Below, in pieces: positions 1 to 9,362 of a stretch of DNA of 64,000 bases. The stretch is from Zestomonas carbonaria (lineage in GTDB: Bacteria; Pseudomonadota; Gammaproteobacteria; Pseudomonadales; Pseudomonadaceae), in assembly GCF_904061905.1 (NCBI RefSeq), contig NZ_CAJFCI010000059.1, forward strand, positions 1 through 64,000, read 5' to 3'. Below the pieces are notes generated by a model. The model was not told the DNA's origin. It saw nothing but the letters and a program-made list of their open reading frames with translations, and made no database searches. A program made the position numbers and the translations under genes. Within the stretch, counting starts at the first letter, position 1; the number at the start of each line of letters is the position of its first letter.

Positions 1-87
1 GATGACGTAATCGACGAGGCCGTTCAGGGCTTCGGGGCCTTGCACGCCGGCGGGGTAGCTCATGGCGATGCCGACATAGCGGCCCAT
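1..87 (-). CDS. Partial CDS, N-terminus of unknown protein
   Basis: This reads on the minus strand from an ATG at 87 and runs off the left edge of the window. The visible 29 residues begin MGRYVGIAMSYPAGVQG. An AAAGGA ribosome-binding site lies just upstream of the ATG (about 96-101), which supports this start. I do not recognise the family from so short a stretch. The gene has its own upstream region with two palindromes (141-158 and 178-198), so it is probably independently regulated. Confidence 0.5.
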   Translation of the reverse strand, partial: MGRYVGIAMSYPAGVQGPEALNGLVDYVI

Positions 88-140
88 GCTGGTGTCCTTT
101 GCGTGATCAGGCTAGGCTTTCCGAAAAATAAATTCGGAAG

Positions 141-158
141 AATGAGAACTTTCTTATT
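141..158. promoter_or_regulatory. AT-rich imperfect palindrome, Fur-box-like
   Basis: AATGAGAACTTTCTTATT matches its own reverse complement at 14 of 18 positions and sits in an A/T-rich patch 55-70 bp upstream of the gene starting at 87. Half-sites of the AATGAGAA type are typical of Pseudomonas Fur boxes. That it binds Fur is an inference; it could also be a promoter core. Confidence 0.3.
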
Positions 159-177
159 GAAATGTTGCCGCAGATGC

Positions 178-198
178 AGGATGGCATGATGCCATCCT
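178..198. promoter_or_regulatory. Perfect 10-1-10 palindrome, possible operator
   Basis: AGGATGGCAT and ATGCCATCCT are exact reverse complements separated by one G. There is no T-tract on either side, so it does not look like a terminator. It lies upstream of the gene starting at 87, where a dimeric repressor could bind. The regulator is unknown. Confidence 0.4.
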
Positions 199-252
199 TT
201 GCCTCGGCAGAGAATAGTCACGATGTGTAAATGTCTGGTAAACGGGCAATAA

Positions 253-276
253 AAAGCCGGGCAGATGCCCGGCTTT
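253..276. terminator. Rho-independent terminator after the DUF3108 gene
   Basis: Inverted arms AAAGCCGGGC (253-262) and GCCCGGCTTT (267-276) enclose an AGAT loop. On the minus strand the hairpin is followed by TTTTTATTG. It lies 23 bp after the stop codon of the DUF3108 gene, which is transcribed leftward. Confidence 0.85.
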
Positions 277-298
277 CAAGTATCGAGGTGGGTTCAGG

Positions 299-1012
299 TC
301 ACGATCTGCCCTTGACCTCCCGGTCGCCCACCGTGCCTTCCTGCAACATGATCTGGTATTCCTTGCCGTCCTTCTCCACCTGTTGCAGGCGTACCAGCAG
401 GTAGTCCCAGTCCTTGGCGAACCACAGCACGGTCTTGCGGTTGCTCTGGGTCGGGTCGCGTACGCGCTCGACCTTGATCGCGTCGATCAGGCCGGCCTTG
501 GTTTCCACCACTTCCTCGCCGAGCACGCGAAAGTCGTAGGTCTCCACTTCGTCGCCGTCGATCACCTGGTAGCTCATGCTCTTCTTGCCGGCAGCCACGT
601 CATGCTGCAGCACGATCTGGTAGGTCGACTTGTCCTGCAGGCCACGGTTCAGCGGTACCCGCACCTGGTTGCCGCGGTCGCTGCCGATCACTTGCTTGGC
701 GGTCCAGTCGAAGTCCAGTTCCACCTGCTTGCTCTTGCCGAGGCCGCTGCGCTTGAAGCGATAGGTCTGCGGCAGGAAACTGTCGTTGTCGAGGCGGAAG
801 GTGCTCTGCTCGCTGAGGCCGGCGACCAGCATGGAGGCCTCGAAGTCGAGGGTCCAGCGGCCGTCGCTTTCGGCCTTGAGGCTGCGGGTGGCGCTGCCGC
901 CGACCGGCAACTGCTTCCAGTCAGCGGTGTAGCTGACCGAGAACGGCTTTAGTTCCAGGGCCTGTGCCGGCAGGACGAGTGCGGCAAGGGCGAACAACAG
1001 AACGCGCAGCAT
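299..1012 (-). CDS. Exported DUF3108 family protein
   Basis: This is a 237-residue protein with a clear Sec signal peptide (hydrophobic residues 3-16, likely cleavage after LPAQA). The mature part is rich in beta-type sequence (SVSYTADWKQLPVGG, TYRFKRSGLGKSKQVELDF), as in DUF3108 proteins, which are periplasmic or lipid-binding-like and have no assigned activity. It follows purN by 8 bp and is probably co-transcribed with purM-purN, ending at the terminator at 253-276. The same order (purM, purN, DUF3108) is found in P. aeruginosa (PA0943-PA0945, from memory). Confidence 0.85.
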   Translation of the reverse strand: MLRVLLFALAALVLPAQALELKPFSVSYTADWKQLPVGGSATRSLKAESDGRWTLDFEASMLVAGLSEQSTFRLDNDSFLPQTYRFKRSGLGKSKQVELDFDWTAKQVIGSDRGNQVRVPLNRGLQDKSTYQIVLQHDVAAGKKSMSYQVIDGDEVETYDFRVLGEEVVETKAGLIDAIKVERVRDPTQSNRKTVLWFAKDWDYLLVRLQQVEKDGKEYQIMLQEGTVGDREVKGRS

Positions 1013-1020
1013 AGAGTCTC

Positions 1021-1670
1021 CTAGGTCCGAATCAGATGGCCGGTGGCCGGCAGGGGCTGGCCATCCAGCATTGCGCCCCGCTCGCCGAGTTGCAAGCGCC
1101 TTGCGGCGAACCAGCGCACTGCCAGGGGGTAAATGCGGTGCTCCTGCACGTGCACGCGCTTGGCCAGGCTTTCAGGCGTGTCGTCCGCCTGCACCGGGAT
1201 CACTGCCTGTACGACCAGGGGGCCGCCATCGAGTTCCTCGGTAACGAAGTGCACGCTGCAGCCGTGCTCGGCGTCGCCGGCCTCCAGCGCGCGCTGGTGG
1301 GTGTGCAGGCCCTTGTACCTGGGCAGCAGCGAGGGGTGGATGTTGAGCAGGCGGCCCTGGTAGTGGCGGACGAACGTGGGAGTGAGGATGCGCATGAAGC
1401 CGGCCAGCACCACCAGGTCGGGGCGGTAGCCGTCGATCCGTTCGATCAGCGCGGCGTCGAACGCTTCGCGGCCATCGAACGCCTTGTGGTCGAGCACTTC
1501 GGCCGGGATGCCCGCCGCCCTGGCGCGCTCGAGGCCGTAGGCATCGGCGCGGTTGGAAATCACCGCCTGGATGCGCGCCGGCGTGTCGCCGGCGCGCAGG
1601 TCGTCGATCAGGGCTTGCAGGTTGCTGCCGGAGCCCGAGATCAGCACCACCACATTGCAGGGTGCGGACA

Positions 1671-1671
<1 letters not shown>
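1021..1671 (-). CDS. purN: Phosphoribosylglycinamide formyltransferase PurN
   Basis: PurN is the cytoplasmic GAR transformylase of de novo purine synthesis and transfers a formyl group from 10-formyl-THF to GAR. The 216 residues match the usual length. The N-terminal loop ISGSGSNLQALI is present, and the catalytic Asn110 and His112 (NIHPSLLPRYKG) and Asp148 (EELDGGP) are all in place. The ATG at 1671 overlaps the purM stop codon (TGATG), so the two genes are translationally coupled and make consecutive purine enzymes. Longer in-frame extension into purM is open only because of high GC. Confidence 0.97.
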
Positions 1672-2729
<1,058 letters not shown>

Positions 2730-2928
2730 GGAATTCAGGCCTTTGAGGGAGTTCTGGGAGGGCGACCGCTTGCCGGTCCGCGAAGGCGCGCGATTTTATC
2801 AGGCTTACCGGTCAGCGGCCATCGGGCCGGCAGCCGTATCGTCGGCGGCGATGAAACGCGGCGGTTGCCCGCCCGGGGGCGCCTGTTTAAGGTATAGCCC
2901 TTTCCTCCTCGAGCCCTGCGAGAGCCCC

Positions 2929-3981
2929 ATGCGCGTCCTTGCCCGCCTGTTTGTCCTGTGTCTGGCCCTGTTCAGCGTGCCTTCCTTCGCGGCGATGGTG
3001 GCCGATCTGTACCAGGTGCGCGAGCCGGTCGCCAGCCAGACGCCGGAGGAGCGCGATGCGGCCCTGGGCCGCGCCTTCGAGACCCTGGTGCAGCGCCTGA
3101 CCGGCGATGCGAAGGCCGCCCGGTCCCAGGCCCTGGCGGCTGTGCGCCAGGACCCGCAGCAGGTGGTCAGCCAGTATGGCTACGAAGGGCAGGACCTGGT
3201 GGTGGACTTCGATCCCGTGAGCACCGAGCGCAGCCTGCGCCAGGCCGGCTTGCCGCTGTGGGGCGCCAACCGTCCGGCGATCCTCGCCTGGTGGCTGAAC
3301 AGTTCCAGCGAAGGCAGCAACCTGGTCGGCGACGCCCAGCCCAGCGCCGAGCCGCTGCAGCGCGCCGCCCAGCATCGCGGCCTGCCGCTGCGCTTGCCGC
3401 TGGCCGACCTCAGCGAGCAACTGGTCGGGACGGCCGAAAACATTTCCGCCGGACAGCCGGATGCATTGCAGGAGGCGTCCGAGCGTTATGACGCGGATGC
3501 GCTGCTGGCGGTGGATGCCCGCGAGGAAGATGGGCAATGGCAGGCGCAATGGCGCTTGTGGCTGGGCGACAGCCGCGAGCAGGGCACGGCCAAGGGGAGC
3601 GATGCGAACAGCCTGGCCGATGCGGTGATGCTGGCGGTCGGCGAGCGCCTGGCGCCCCGTTTCGCCGCGGCTCCGGGCTCGTCGTCCGGCAGCCTGACCC
3701 TGGAAGTGCAGGGCGCCGACCTGGCCCGTTACGCCGAGCTGAACCGCCTGCTCGAGCCGTTCGGTGCACGCCTGCGCCTGGTGGAGGGCGACCGCCTGAC
3801 CTACCAGGTGAGCGCCAGCGCCGAACAACTGCGCGCCCAGCTTTCCCTGGCCCACCTGCAGGAGGTGCCAGCACCCCAGGCCGCCGCGCCGGAAGAGGCG
3901 GCGGAGCCGGTCGAAGGCGTGCCGCAGGAGCAGGCGCCCCGCGTGGTGCCGCGCGGCGATACGCTGTATTTCCGCTGGTGA
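2929..3981 (+). CDS. Exported DUF2066 domain protein
   Basis: This is a 350-residue protein with a signal peptide (MRVLARLFVLCLALFSVPSFA). The mature part starts with the DUF2066 pattern DLYQVREPVASQTPEERDAALGRAFETLVQRLTG. The C-terminal end (about 310-345) is proline/alanine/glutamate rich. I chose the ATG at 2929 because it gives a signal peptide at the N-terminus; upstream codons in frame give no sensible leader. It matches PA0946 in the P. aeruginosa purM-hda block (from memory). The function is unknown; co-location with hda is conserved but not explanatory. Confidence 0.85.
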   Translation: MRVLARLFVLCLALFSVPSFAAMVADLYQVREPVASQTPEERDAALGRAFETLVQRLTGDAKAARSQALAAVRQDPQQVVSQYGYEGQDLVVDFDPVSTERSLRQAGLPLWGANRPAILAWWLNSSSEGSNLVGDAQPSAEPLQRAAQHRGLPLRLPLADLSEQLVGTAENISAGQPDALQEASERYDADALLAVDAREEDGQWQAQWRLWLGDSREQGTAKGSDANSLADAVMLAVGERLAPRFAAAPGSSSGSLTLEVQGADLARYAELNRLLEPFGARLRLVEGDRLTYQVSASAEQLRAQLSLAHLQEVPAPQAAAPEEAAEPVEGVPQEQAPRVVPRGDTLYFRW

Positions 3982-4093
3982 TCTTCCCCAGATCGTGGCG
4001 CATCGTTGAAATGCTGCGCCATGGTCCTGATTTCTATACACTTTCTTTCCTTCGTGAACTAAACGGCGGCGTTTTGACGTCGCCCGGCCCGGC

Positions 4094-4798
4094 ATGAAAC
4101 CTATCCAACTGCCCTTGGGCGTGCGCCTGCGCGACGACGCCACCTTCGCCAACTACTATCCCGGTGCCAACGCTGCCGCGCTCGGTTATGTCGAGCGCCT
4201 CTGCGAGGCCGATGCGGGTTGGACGGAAAGCCTGATCTATCTGTGGGGCGCGGAGGGCGTCGGTCGCAGCCACCTGTTGCAGGCGGCCTGCCTGCGTTTC
4301 GAGCAGCGTGGCGAGCAGGCGGTCTACCTGCCGTTGGCCGAGGTGGCCGACTACGGCCCGGAGCTGCTGGACAACCTCGAGCAGTGCGAACTGGTTTGCC
4401 TGGACGACCTGGACGCGGTGGCCGGGCGGGACGATTGGGAAGAGGCGCTGTTCCACCTGTTCAACCGCCTGCGCGACAGCGGCCGGCGCCTGCTGCTGGC
4501 GGCCTCCGCCGCGCCGCGCGAACTGGGCGTGTGCCTGCCGGACCTGCAATCGCGGCTGAGCCTGACGCTGGTGTTCCAGTTGCAGCCGCTGTCCGACGAG
4601 GACAAGCTGCGTGCCCTGCAATTGCGTGCTTCACGCCGTGGCCTGCACCTGACCGACGAAGTCGGCCGCTTCATCCTCACCCGTGGCGCGCGCAGCATGA
4701 GCGCGCTGTTCGAACTTCTCGACCGCCTAGACCAGGCTTCGCTACAGGCCCAGCGCAAGCTGACCATCCCGTTCCTCAAGGAAGTGCTGGGCTGGTAA
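4094..4798 (+). CDS. hda: DnaA regulatory inactivator Hda
   Basis: This is a 234-residue DnaA-like AAA+ protein without the DnaA DNA-binding domain. With the DNA-loaded beta clamp, Hda stimulates ATP hydrolysis by DnaA and so prevents re-initiation of replication. The N-terminal QLPLGV (residues 5-10) fits the clamp-binding motif. The Walker A region is WGAEGVGRSH (51-60) and Walker B is LVCLDDLDAV. The sensor/lid region LSLTLVFQLQPLSDEDKLRALQLRA follows. It lies 112 bp after the DUF2066 gene; the gap holds a TATACA-like sequence that could be its own promoter. Confidence 0.93.
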   Translation: MKPIQLPLGVRLRDDATFANYYPGANAAALGYVERLCEADAGWTESLIYLWGAEGVGRSHLLQAACLRFEQRGEQAVYLPLAEVADYGPELLDNLEQCELVCLDDLDAVAGRDDWEEALFHLFNRLRDSGRRLLLAASAAPRELGVCLPDLQSRLSLTLVFQLQPLSDEDKLRALQLRASRRGLHLTDEVGRFILTRGARSMSALFELLDRLDQASLQAQRKLTIPFLKEVLGW

Positions 4799-4868
4799 AA
4801 GCGGAAGAGCCGATAGAAGCGCTGGAGGCTGGAAGGCTGGACGAAGACCCTCTTGCAGGGTGTGCTAC

Positions 4869-5221
4869 GGACTCCAGGTGGGCCGGGAATGTAGGAGCGG
4901 CCCATGGCCGCGAATCGCGCGCATGGCGCGCTCCTACGAGCCGGATTTCACTCCTCCGCCTACGGAAGGGCCAGGTCGCAGGATGGGTGGAACCCATCAC
5001 CGGGAAGCGATGGGTTGTCACCCATCCTACGGACTCCAGGTGGACCGGGAATGTAGGAGCGGCCCATGGCCGCGAATCGCGCGCATGGCGCGCTCCTACG
5101 AGCCGGATTTCACTCCTCCGCCTACGGAAGGGCCAGGTCGTAGGATGGGTGAAACCCATCACCGGGAAGCGATGGGTTGTCACCCATCCTGCGGACTCCA
5201 GGTGGACCGGATGTAGGGGCG
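4869..5221. repeat. Tandem 162-bp repeat (2 full copies plus part of a third)
   Basis: The units start with GGACTCCAGG at 4869, 5031 and 5193, exactly 162 bp apart. Each full unit holds a REP hairpin (GTAGGAGCGGCCC...CGCGCTCCTAC) and a second hairpin ending in CCCATCCTAC. Copies 1 and 2 differ at only a few positions. This fills the 433-bp gap between hda and the metal-dependent hydrolase. I see no gene here; open frames through it are artefacts of the repeat. Confidence 0.9.
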
Positions 5222-5231
5222 GCCCCGAACC

Positions 5232-6122
5232 TCATATCCCCGTGCGGGCCTCCTCGGCTGCCCGCTGCGCTGCCGGCGAGCTGGCGAGGTAGGCCAGTGC
5301 CAGGCTGGTATCGCTTTCGGTGCGGGGGTGGTAGCCGGGCAGGAAGTAACGTCCCACGGCGCGGCCGATGGCGCCCATGCGGGGTAGTACGCCGCGCCGG
5401 CCCAGTTCCCGCCATAGCGGCAGGAAGCCGCGTACGCGCTTGATCGCCGGGTCCTGGCGCATCATCAGCCGGGAGCCGGCGTGGAACAGGTAGGTCAGCG
5501 CCAGCGTCGCCACCACCATGTAGAACCAGCGCATCACGATGCTGCCGCCCAGGTGCACGTGAAGGTCGTGGGCGACGCAGCGGTGTTCGACTTCCTCGGC
5601 GCCGTGCCAGCGCATCAGGTCGAGCATCACCGGGTTGGCGTGGTCGAGCTTGTCGGTGGTGATCACCCAGTCGCCGAGCACGCAGGTGAAATGCTCGACG
5701 GCGGCGATCAGGCCGACGCGCTGTACCAGCCACCAGCGTTGCAGGCGGCGGCTGAGCGCGTTGTCGCCGAGTGGGTGATCGCACAGCACCTTGTCGAACA
5801 GCCAGCGGACGCCGCGCAGGAACTTCGACGGGTCGATGCCGTGGCGGTACAGATAGGGTTCCAGGGCGCTGTCGTGGGCGCGGGCGTGTTGGGCTTCCTG
5901 CTTGATGAAGCCGCGCACGTCGTCCAGCAGGAGCGGGTCGGTGATCAGCGGCACGGCCTTGTTGTAGACACGGCAGAACCAGAACTCGCCGGCCGGCAGA
6001 AGGATGTGCAGGGTGTTCATCACGTGCGACACCTCGGGCTCGTCCGGCACCCAGTGCAGCGGTGTGGCGGAGAAGTCGAAGCGTACCTTGCGCTGTTCCA
6101 GGCGATGATGCGGCGCGGTCAT
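5232..6122 (-). CDS. Metal-dependent hydrolase family protein (PF10118 type)
   Basis: This 296-residue protein resembles the predicted metal-dependent hydrolase family. It carries QEAQHARAHD and HGAEEVEHRCVAHD, His/Glu-rich motifs suited to binding a di-metal centre as in ferritin-like four-helix proteins, and a hydrophobic segment (IVMRWFYMVVATLALTYLF) that may anchor it to the membrane. The ATG at 6122 overlaps the stop of the upstream alpha/beta hydrolase (ATGA), indicating one operon. The actual substrate is not known. Confidence 0.8.
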   Translation of the reverse strand: MTAPHHRLEQRKVRFDFSATPLHWVPDEPEVSHVMNTLHILLPAGEFWFCRVYNKAVPLITDPLLLDDVRGFIKQEAQHARAHDSALEPYLYRHGIDPSKFLRGVRWLFDKVLCDHPLGDNALSRRLQRWWLVQRVGLIAAVEHFTCVLGDWVITTDKLDHANPVMLDLMRWHGAEEVEHRCVAHDLHVHLGGSIVMRWFYMVVATLALTYLFHAGSRLMMRQDPAIKRVRGFLPLWRELGRRGVLPRMGAIGRAVGRYFLPGYHPRTESDTSLALAYLASSPAAQRAAEEARTGI

Positions 6123-7042
6123 GCCGGGGCTCCTTGTCGGCCGGTCGTGGGTTGCTGTTCGACGAACTCGCGCAGCCACAGCGCCAGTTGCTGCGGCTCG
6201 GCCAGCAGTTGCCAGTGTCCGGCGCGCACCTCGCGGCGCGACAGGCTTGGTGCCCAGTGCGGAAGGTGTTCGAACAGTTGCGGGCGCACGTAGCGGTCGC
6301 GGGTGGGCACGATCAGTTGCACCGGCACCGGGGTGCGGCGCTCGCGCGGCTTGAACAGGGTGCCGATGAAGTTGGCGCGGTAGAGCTTCACGCCGTGCTG
6401 GCCGTCGGAGACCTGGGTGCTGCTGGGCTGCGCCTCGCGCACGCCTTCGAGGCGTTCCAGCAGGGTCGGCCAGAGGCGGCCAAGGCCGTTGCGCCAGAGC
6501 AGTTCCGGCAGCCAGGGGGTGTGGAAGAAGGCGATGTACCAGGAGCTGAGCAACTGGCCGATCACCTTGAACAGCGAGCCCAGGCGCCGCTCGGCCAGGC
6601 GCGCGTGCATCCAGTGGCCGACGTGGTCGAGGCATGGGCCGGAGATGCTGGTGTAGGAGGCCAGCAGTGGCTGGATGCGTGGTTCGGTGACCGCCTCCCA
6701 GGCCTGGATCGAGCCCCAGTCGTGGGCCACCAGGTGCACTGGCTGGTCCGGGCTGAGCGCCTTGATCACCGCCTCCAGGTCGTTGGCCAGCAACGCCAGG
6801 CGGTAGTCGCGGGTCTTGCGCGGGATCTGCGAGGCGCCGAAGCCGCGCACGTCGTAGGCGATGATCTGGAAGTCGGCGGCCAGGAGCTGGACCAGCGGCA
6901 GCCAGACTTCGTGGTTGTCCGGGTAGCCGTGCACCAGCAGCAGGGTCGGGCCGGCGGCGTTGCCCCAGCGGTAGGCGGCCAGTTCGACGCCGTCGCCCTG
7001 GACGCGGAGTTTTTCCGGCTCGATGCGAAGCGGCGCGTTCAT
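6119..7042 (-). CDS. Alpha/beta hydrolase, epoxide hydrolase/dehalogenase-like
   Basis: This is a 307-residue alpha/beta-hydrolase. The oxyanion segment is LVHGYPDNHEVW and the nucleophile elbow is LVAHDWGSIQ, with Asp as nucleophile. Asp at this position is typical of epoxide hydrolases and haloalkane dehalogenases rather than Ser esterases. It is the first gene of a two-gene operon with the metal-dependent hydrolase and is divergent from a MerR regulator. A likely operator lies in the shared region at 7103-7120. The substrate is unknown. Confidence 0.85.
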   Translation of the reverse strand: MNAPLRIEPEKLRVQGDGVELAAYRWGNAAGPTLLLVHGYPDNHEVWLPLVQLLAADFQIIAYDVRGFGASQIPRKTRDYRLALLANDLEAVIKALSPDQPVHLVAHDWGSIQAWEAVTEPRIQPLLASYTSISGPCLDHVGHWMHARLAERRLGSLFKVIGQLLSSWYIAFFHTPWLPELLWRNGLGRLWPTLLERLEGVREAQPSSTQVSDGQHGVKLYRANFIGTLFKPRERRTPVPVQLIVPTRDRYVRPQLFEHLPHWAPSLSRREVRAGHWQLLAEPQQLALWLREFVEQQPTTGRQGAPA

Positions 7043-7102
7043 GCGTTCACCTCGGACGAGGCGGGGAATGGATGGGTGGCGGGCATGGACGATCTCCAGT
7101 CA

Positions 7103-7120
7103 ATCGTTACATCGAACGAT
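7103..7120. promoter_or_regulatory. Dyad in the hydrolase/merR divergent promoter
   Basis: ATCGTT (7103-7108) and AACGAT (7115-7120) are exact reverse complements with a 6-bp spacer. A second nested dyad, CATCGAACGATG, lies at 7110-7121. The site is 60-80 bp upstream of the hydrolase start at 7042 and inside the intergenic region shared with the MerR gene, where an autoregulated MerR operator is expected. The binding protein is inferred. Confidence 0.45.
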
Positions 7121-7244
7121 GGCGAAATCGTCGCTCGCGCGACACTTATCCAATGGCGAGTCGCGCGGATGTCGCGCTCGGCGACTGTTACCGCCTTACC
7201 CACCGGTGTTGTTGCCGGTTCGGCCTGGCGGCTATGATCCGGCC

Positions 7245-8051
7245 ATGAGCGACCGAACCTTCCTCCAGCGCCTGTTGGCCCGCCCGTCCGTGGCGGAGCC
7301 GGCATCTTCCACCGAGTACAGCGTCGATGAACTGGCCAGCGCGGCCGGTACCACGGTGCGCAATCTGCGCGCCTACCAGGATCGCGGCCTGCTGCCGCCG
7401 CCGGAGAAGCGCGGTCGGGTCGGGGTGTACAACGACGGCCACCTGGCGCGCTTGCGCCTGATCGGCCAGTTGCTGGAGCGCGGCTACAGCATCGCCAGCA
7501 TCCGCGAACTGCTCGACGCCTGGCAGCAGGGGCAGGGCCTGGCCCATGTGCTGGGGCTCGAGGACGCCATCGTCGGGGCCTGGAACCGGGTGGAGCCGAC
7601 CCGCCTGGAGTTCGACGAATTGCAGGCGCTGTTCGGCGAGGCGCTGACCGACGACAACCTCGACCTGGCCCAGCAGCTCGGCCTGGTGGAGTTCGCCGGC
7701 GACCACCTGAAGGTGCTCAACCCACGGGTGTTCGCCGCCGGGGTGCAGCTCTTCCGCGCCGGCATCCCGCTGTCGGAACTGCTCGAACTGTTCGTCTCGA
7801 TCCGCGAGAACCTGCAACCGGTGGCCGATGGCATCGTGCGGATGATCGTCCAGCATCTGGTCAACCCGCTGCTGACCGCCAGCCTGCCGCATGTCGACGA
7901 GTTGCAGGGCCTCAACCAGCAATTGCTGCAACTGCGCCCGCTGGTCGAGCAGGTGGTCGACAGCGAGCTGGCGCGCGGCCTGCAACTATCGGCCAACCAG
8001 GAGCTCGGCGAGCGGGTCGGCGATCTGCTCAAGGGGTTCCTCAAGTCCTGA
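7245..8051 (+). CDS. MerR family transcriptional regulator
   Basis: This 268-residue protein begins its winged-helix domain at about residue 25 (YSVDELASAAGTTVRNLRAYQDRGLLPPP, then RLRLIGQLLERGYSIASIRELL). The remaining 170 residues are a long alpha-helical effector/dimerisation part without obvious metal-binding Cys, so it is not a classical metal sensor. The ATG at 7245 was chosen as it directly precedes the HTH region; longer frames read through the intergenic promoter. It is divergent from the hydrolase pair and is its probable regulator. Confidence 0.88.
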   Translation: MSDRTFLQRLLARPSVAEPASSTEYSVDELASAAGTTVRNLRAYQDRGLLPPPEKRGRVGVYNDGHLARLRLIGQLLERGYSIASIRELLDAWQQGQGLAHVLGLEDAIVGAWNRVEPTRLEFDELQALFGEALTDDNLDLAQQLGLVEFAGDHLKVLNPRVFAAGVQLFRAGIPLSELLELFVSIRENLQPVADGIVRMIVQHLVNPLLTASLPHVDELQGLNQQLLQLRPLVEQVVDSELARGLQLSANQELGERVGDLLKGFLKS

Positions 8052-8083
8052 TTCCGCTTCCGTTGCCGGACTGAAGCGGAACG

Positions 8084-9274
8084 CTACGCCTGCACGGGGT
8101 GCGGGGTGAACGCCTCCACCCGGTTCCGCCCGCTGCGCTTGGCCTCGTACAGGGCCACGTCGGCGTTGCCGACCAGCGCTTCCTCGCTGTTCGCATGGCC
8201 CTGTTCGCTGGAGGCGACGCCGATGCTGACGGTGAGATAGCCGCGCTCGGCGCCGCCATGGGGCAGGTGCAGCGCTTCGACGGTGGCGCGGATGCGTTCG
8301 GCGATGGCGCAGGCGGTGGCGAGGTCGGCGCCGGGCATCACCACGGTGAATTCCTCGCCGCCGAAGCGCGCGGCAAAGTCCACGTGTTCGCGCACGCTGG
8401 CGCGCATCGCCTCGGCCACCTGGCGGATGCAGGCGTCGCCGGCGAGGTGGCCGTAGCTGTCGTTGTAGAGCTTGAAGTGGTCGATATCCAGCATCAGCAC
8501 GCCCAGCGGCTCGCCCTGGCGCGCGCAGCGGTGCCATTCGCGTTCGAGGGTTTCGTCGAGGTGGCGCTTGTTGGCGATGCGGGTCAGGTCGTCGGTGCGG
8601 CTGAGCACCGCCAGCTCCTGGTTGGCCAGGGCGTACTTGTGGGCCAGCACCTGGTTTTCCCAGGCCAGCTTCAGGGCGGCATTGAAGCGGATCTGCAGGC
8701 GCCGGCCCATCTCGGCGATGAACGGGCAGACCACCCAGGCGCAGATCGCCAGGAACGTGGCCTGCGGTTCCGGATCGCGGCCGTAGGCGATGCCGAGGAA
8801 GAAGAACATCGGCACATGGAAGGCCAGGTGCGCCGGCCAGTAGGAGACGTTGCTCATCGCCACCATTACCGAGGCCAGGGCGATGCAGCCGTAGATCACG
8901 TCCTCGTAGGGCGTGCCGTAGCTCATCAGCCAGATCGCGCCGATGCCCCAGGCCAGGCCGACCGCGGCGCACTGGCACATGGTCAGGCGCGCCCAGGTCA
9001 GCGGCTTCACGCGCTGCGGGTCGCGCCGGTAGGCACGCACCAGGCCCAGGCGCACCAGCATCAGCAGCACCAGGCAGGCGAGCCACAGGCTCAGCCCCGA
9101 CAGCGGCGCGCTGGCGTAGTAGACGCCGAACACCATGGAGCCGGAAAAGACGTTGCCGATGGCGGTCGCGGGGCTGGTGGAGAACAGGGTGGCGACGCGC
9201 TCGGCGAGGTAATCGTCGGCAGGGCGTTCGGGAAGGTGGACCGGCTCCAGGGCCGGTCCACTGGCATGATTCAT
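8084..9274 (-). CDS. Membrane diguanylate cyclase (GGDEF) with degenerate I-site
   Basis: This 396-residue protein has about five or six hydrophobic segments in residues 40-190, a short helical linker, and a C-terminal GGDEF domain (from about 225) with the active signature RFGGEEF. It should make cyclic di-GMP from GTP at the membrane. The allosteric I-site RxxD upstream of GGEEF reads EHVD, so the Arg is missing and product inhibition is probably weak. It converges on the MerR gene and is monocistronic as far as can be seen. Confidence 0.9.
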   Translation of the reverse strand: MNHASGPALEPVHLPERPADDYLAERVATLFSTSPATAIGNVFSGSMVFGVYYASAPLSGLSLWLACLVLLMLVRLGLVRAYRRDPQRVKPLTWARLTMCQCAAVGLAWGIGAIWLMSYGTPYEDVIYGCIALASVMVAMSNVSYWPAHLAFHVPMFFFLGIAYGRDPEPQATFLAICAWVVCPFIAEMGRRLQIRFNAALKLAWENQVLAHKYALANQELAVLSRTDDLTRIANKRHLDETLEREWHRCARQGEPLGVLMLDIDHFKLYNDSYGHLAGDACIRQVAEAMRASVREHVDFAARFGGEEFTVVMPGADLATACAIAERIRATVEALHLPHGGAERGYLTVSIGVASSEQGHANSEEALVGNADVALYEAKRSGRNRVEAFTPHPVQA

Positions 9275-9362
9275 CGTGACAACTCCTGGGTGTGGCGACC
9301 ACGAGTGCCGTCGCCTGTTTGGATAGCGAATACCACCTGGTGGTTTCGAAAAGAATCCTATG

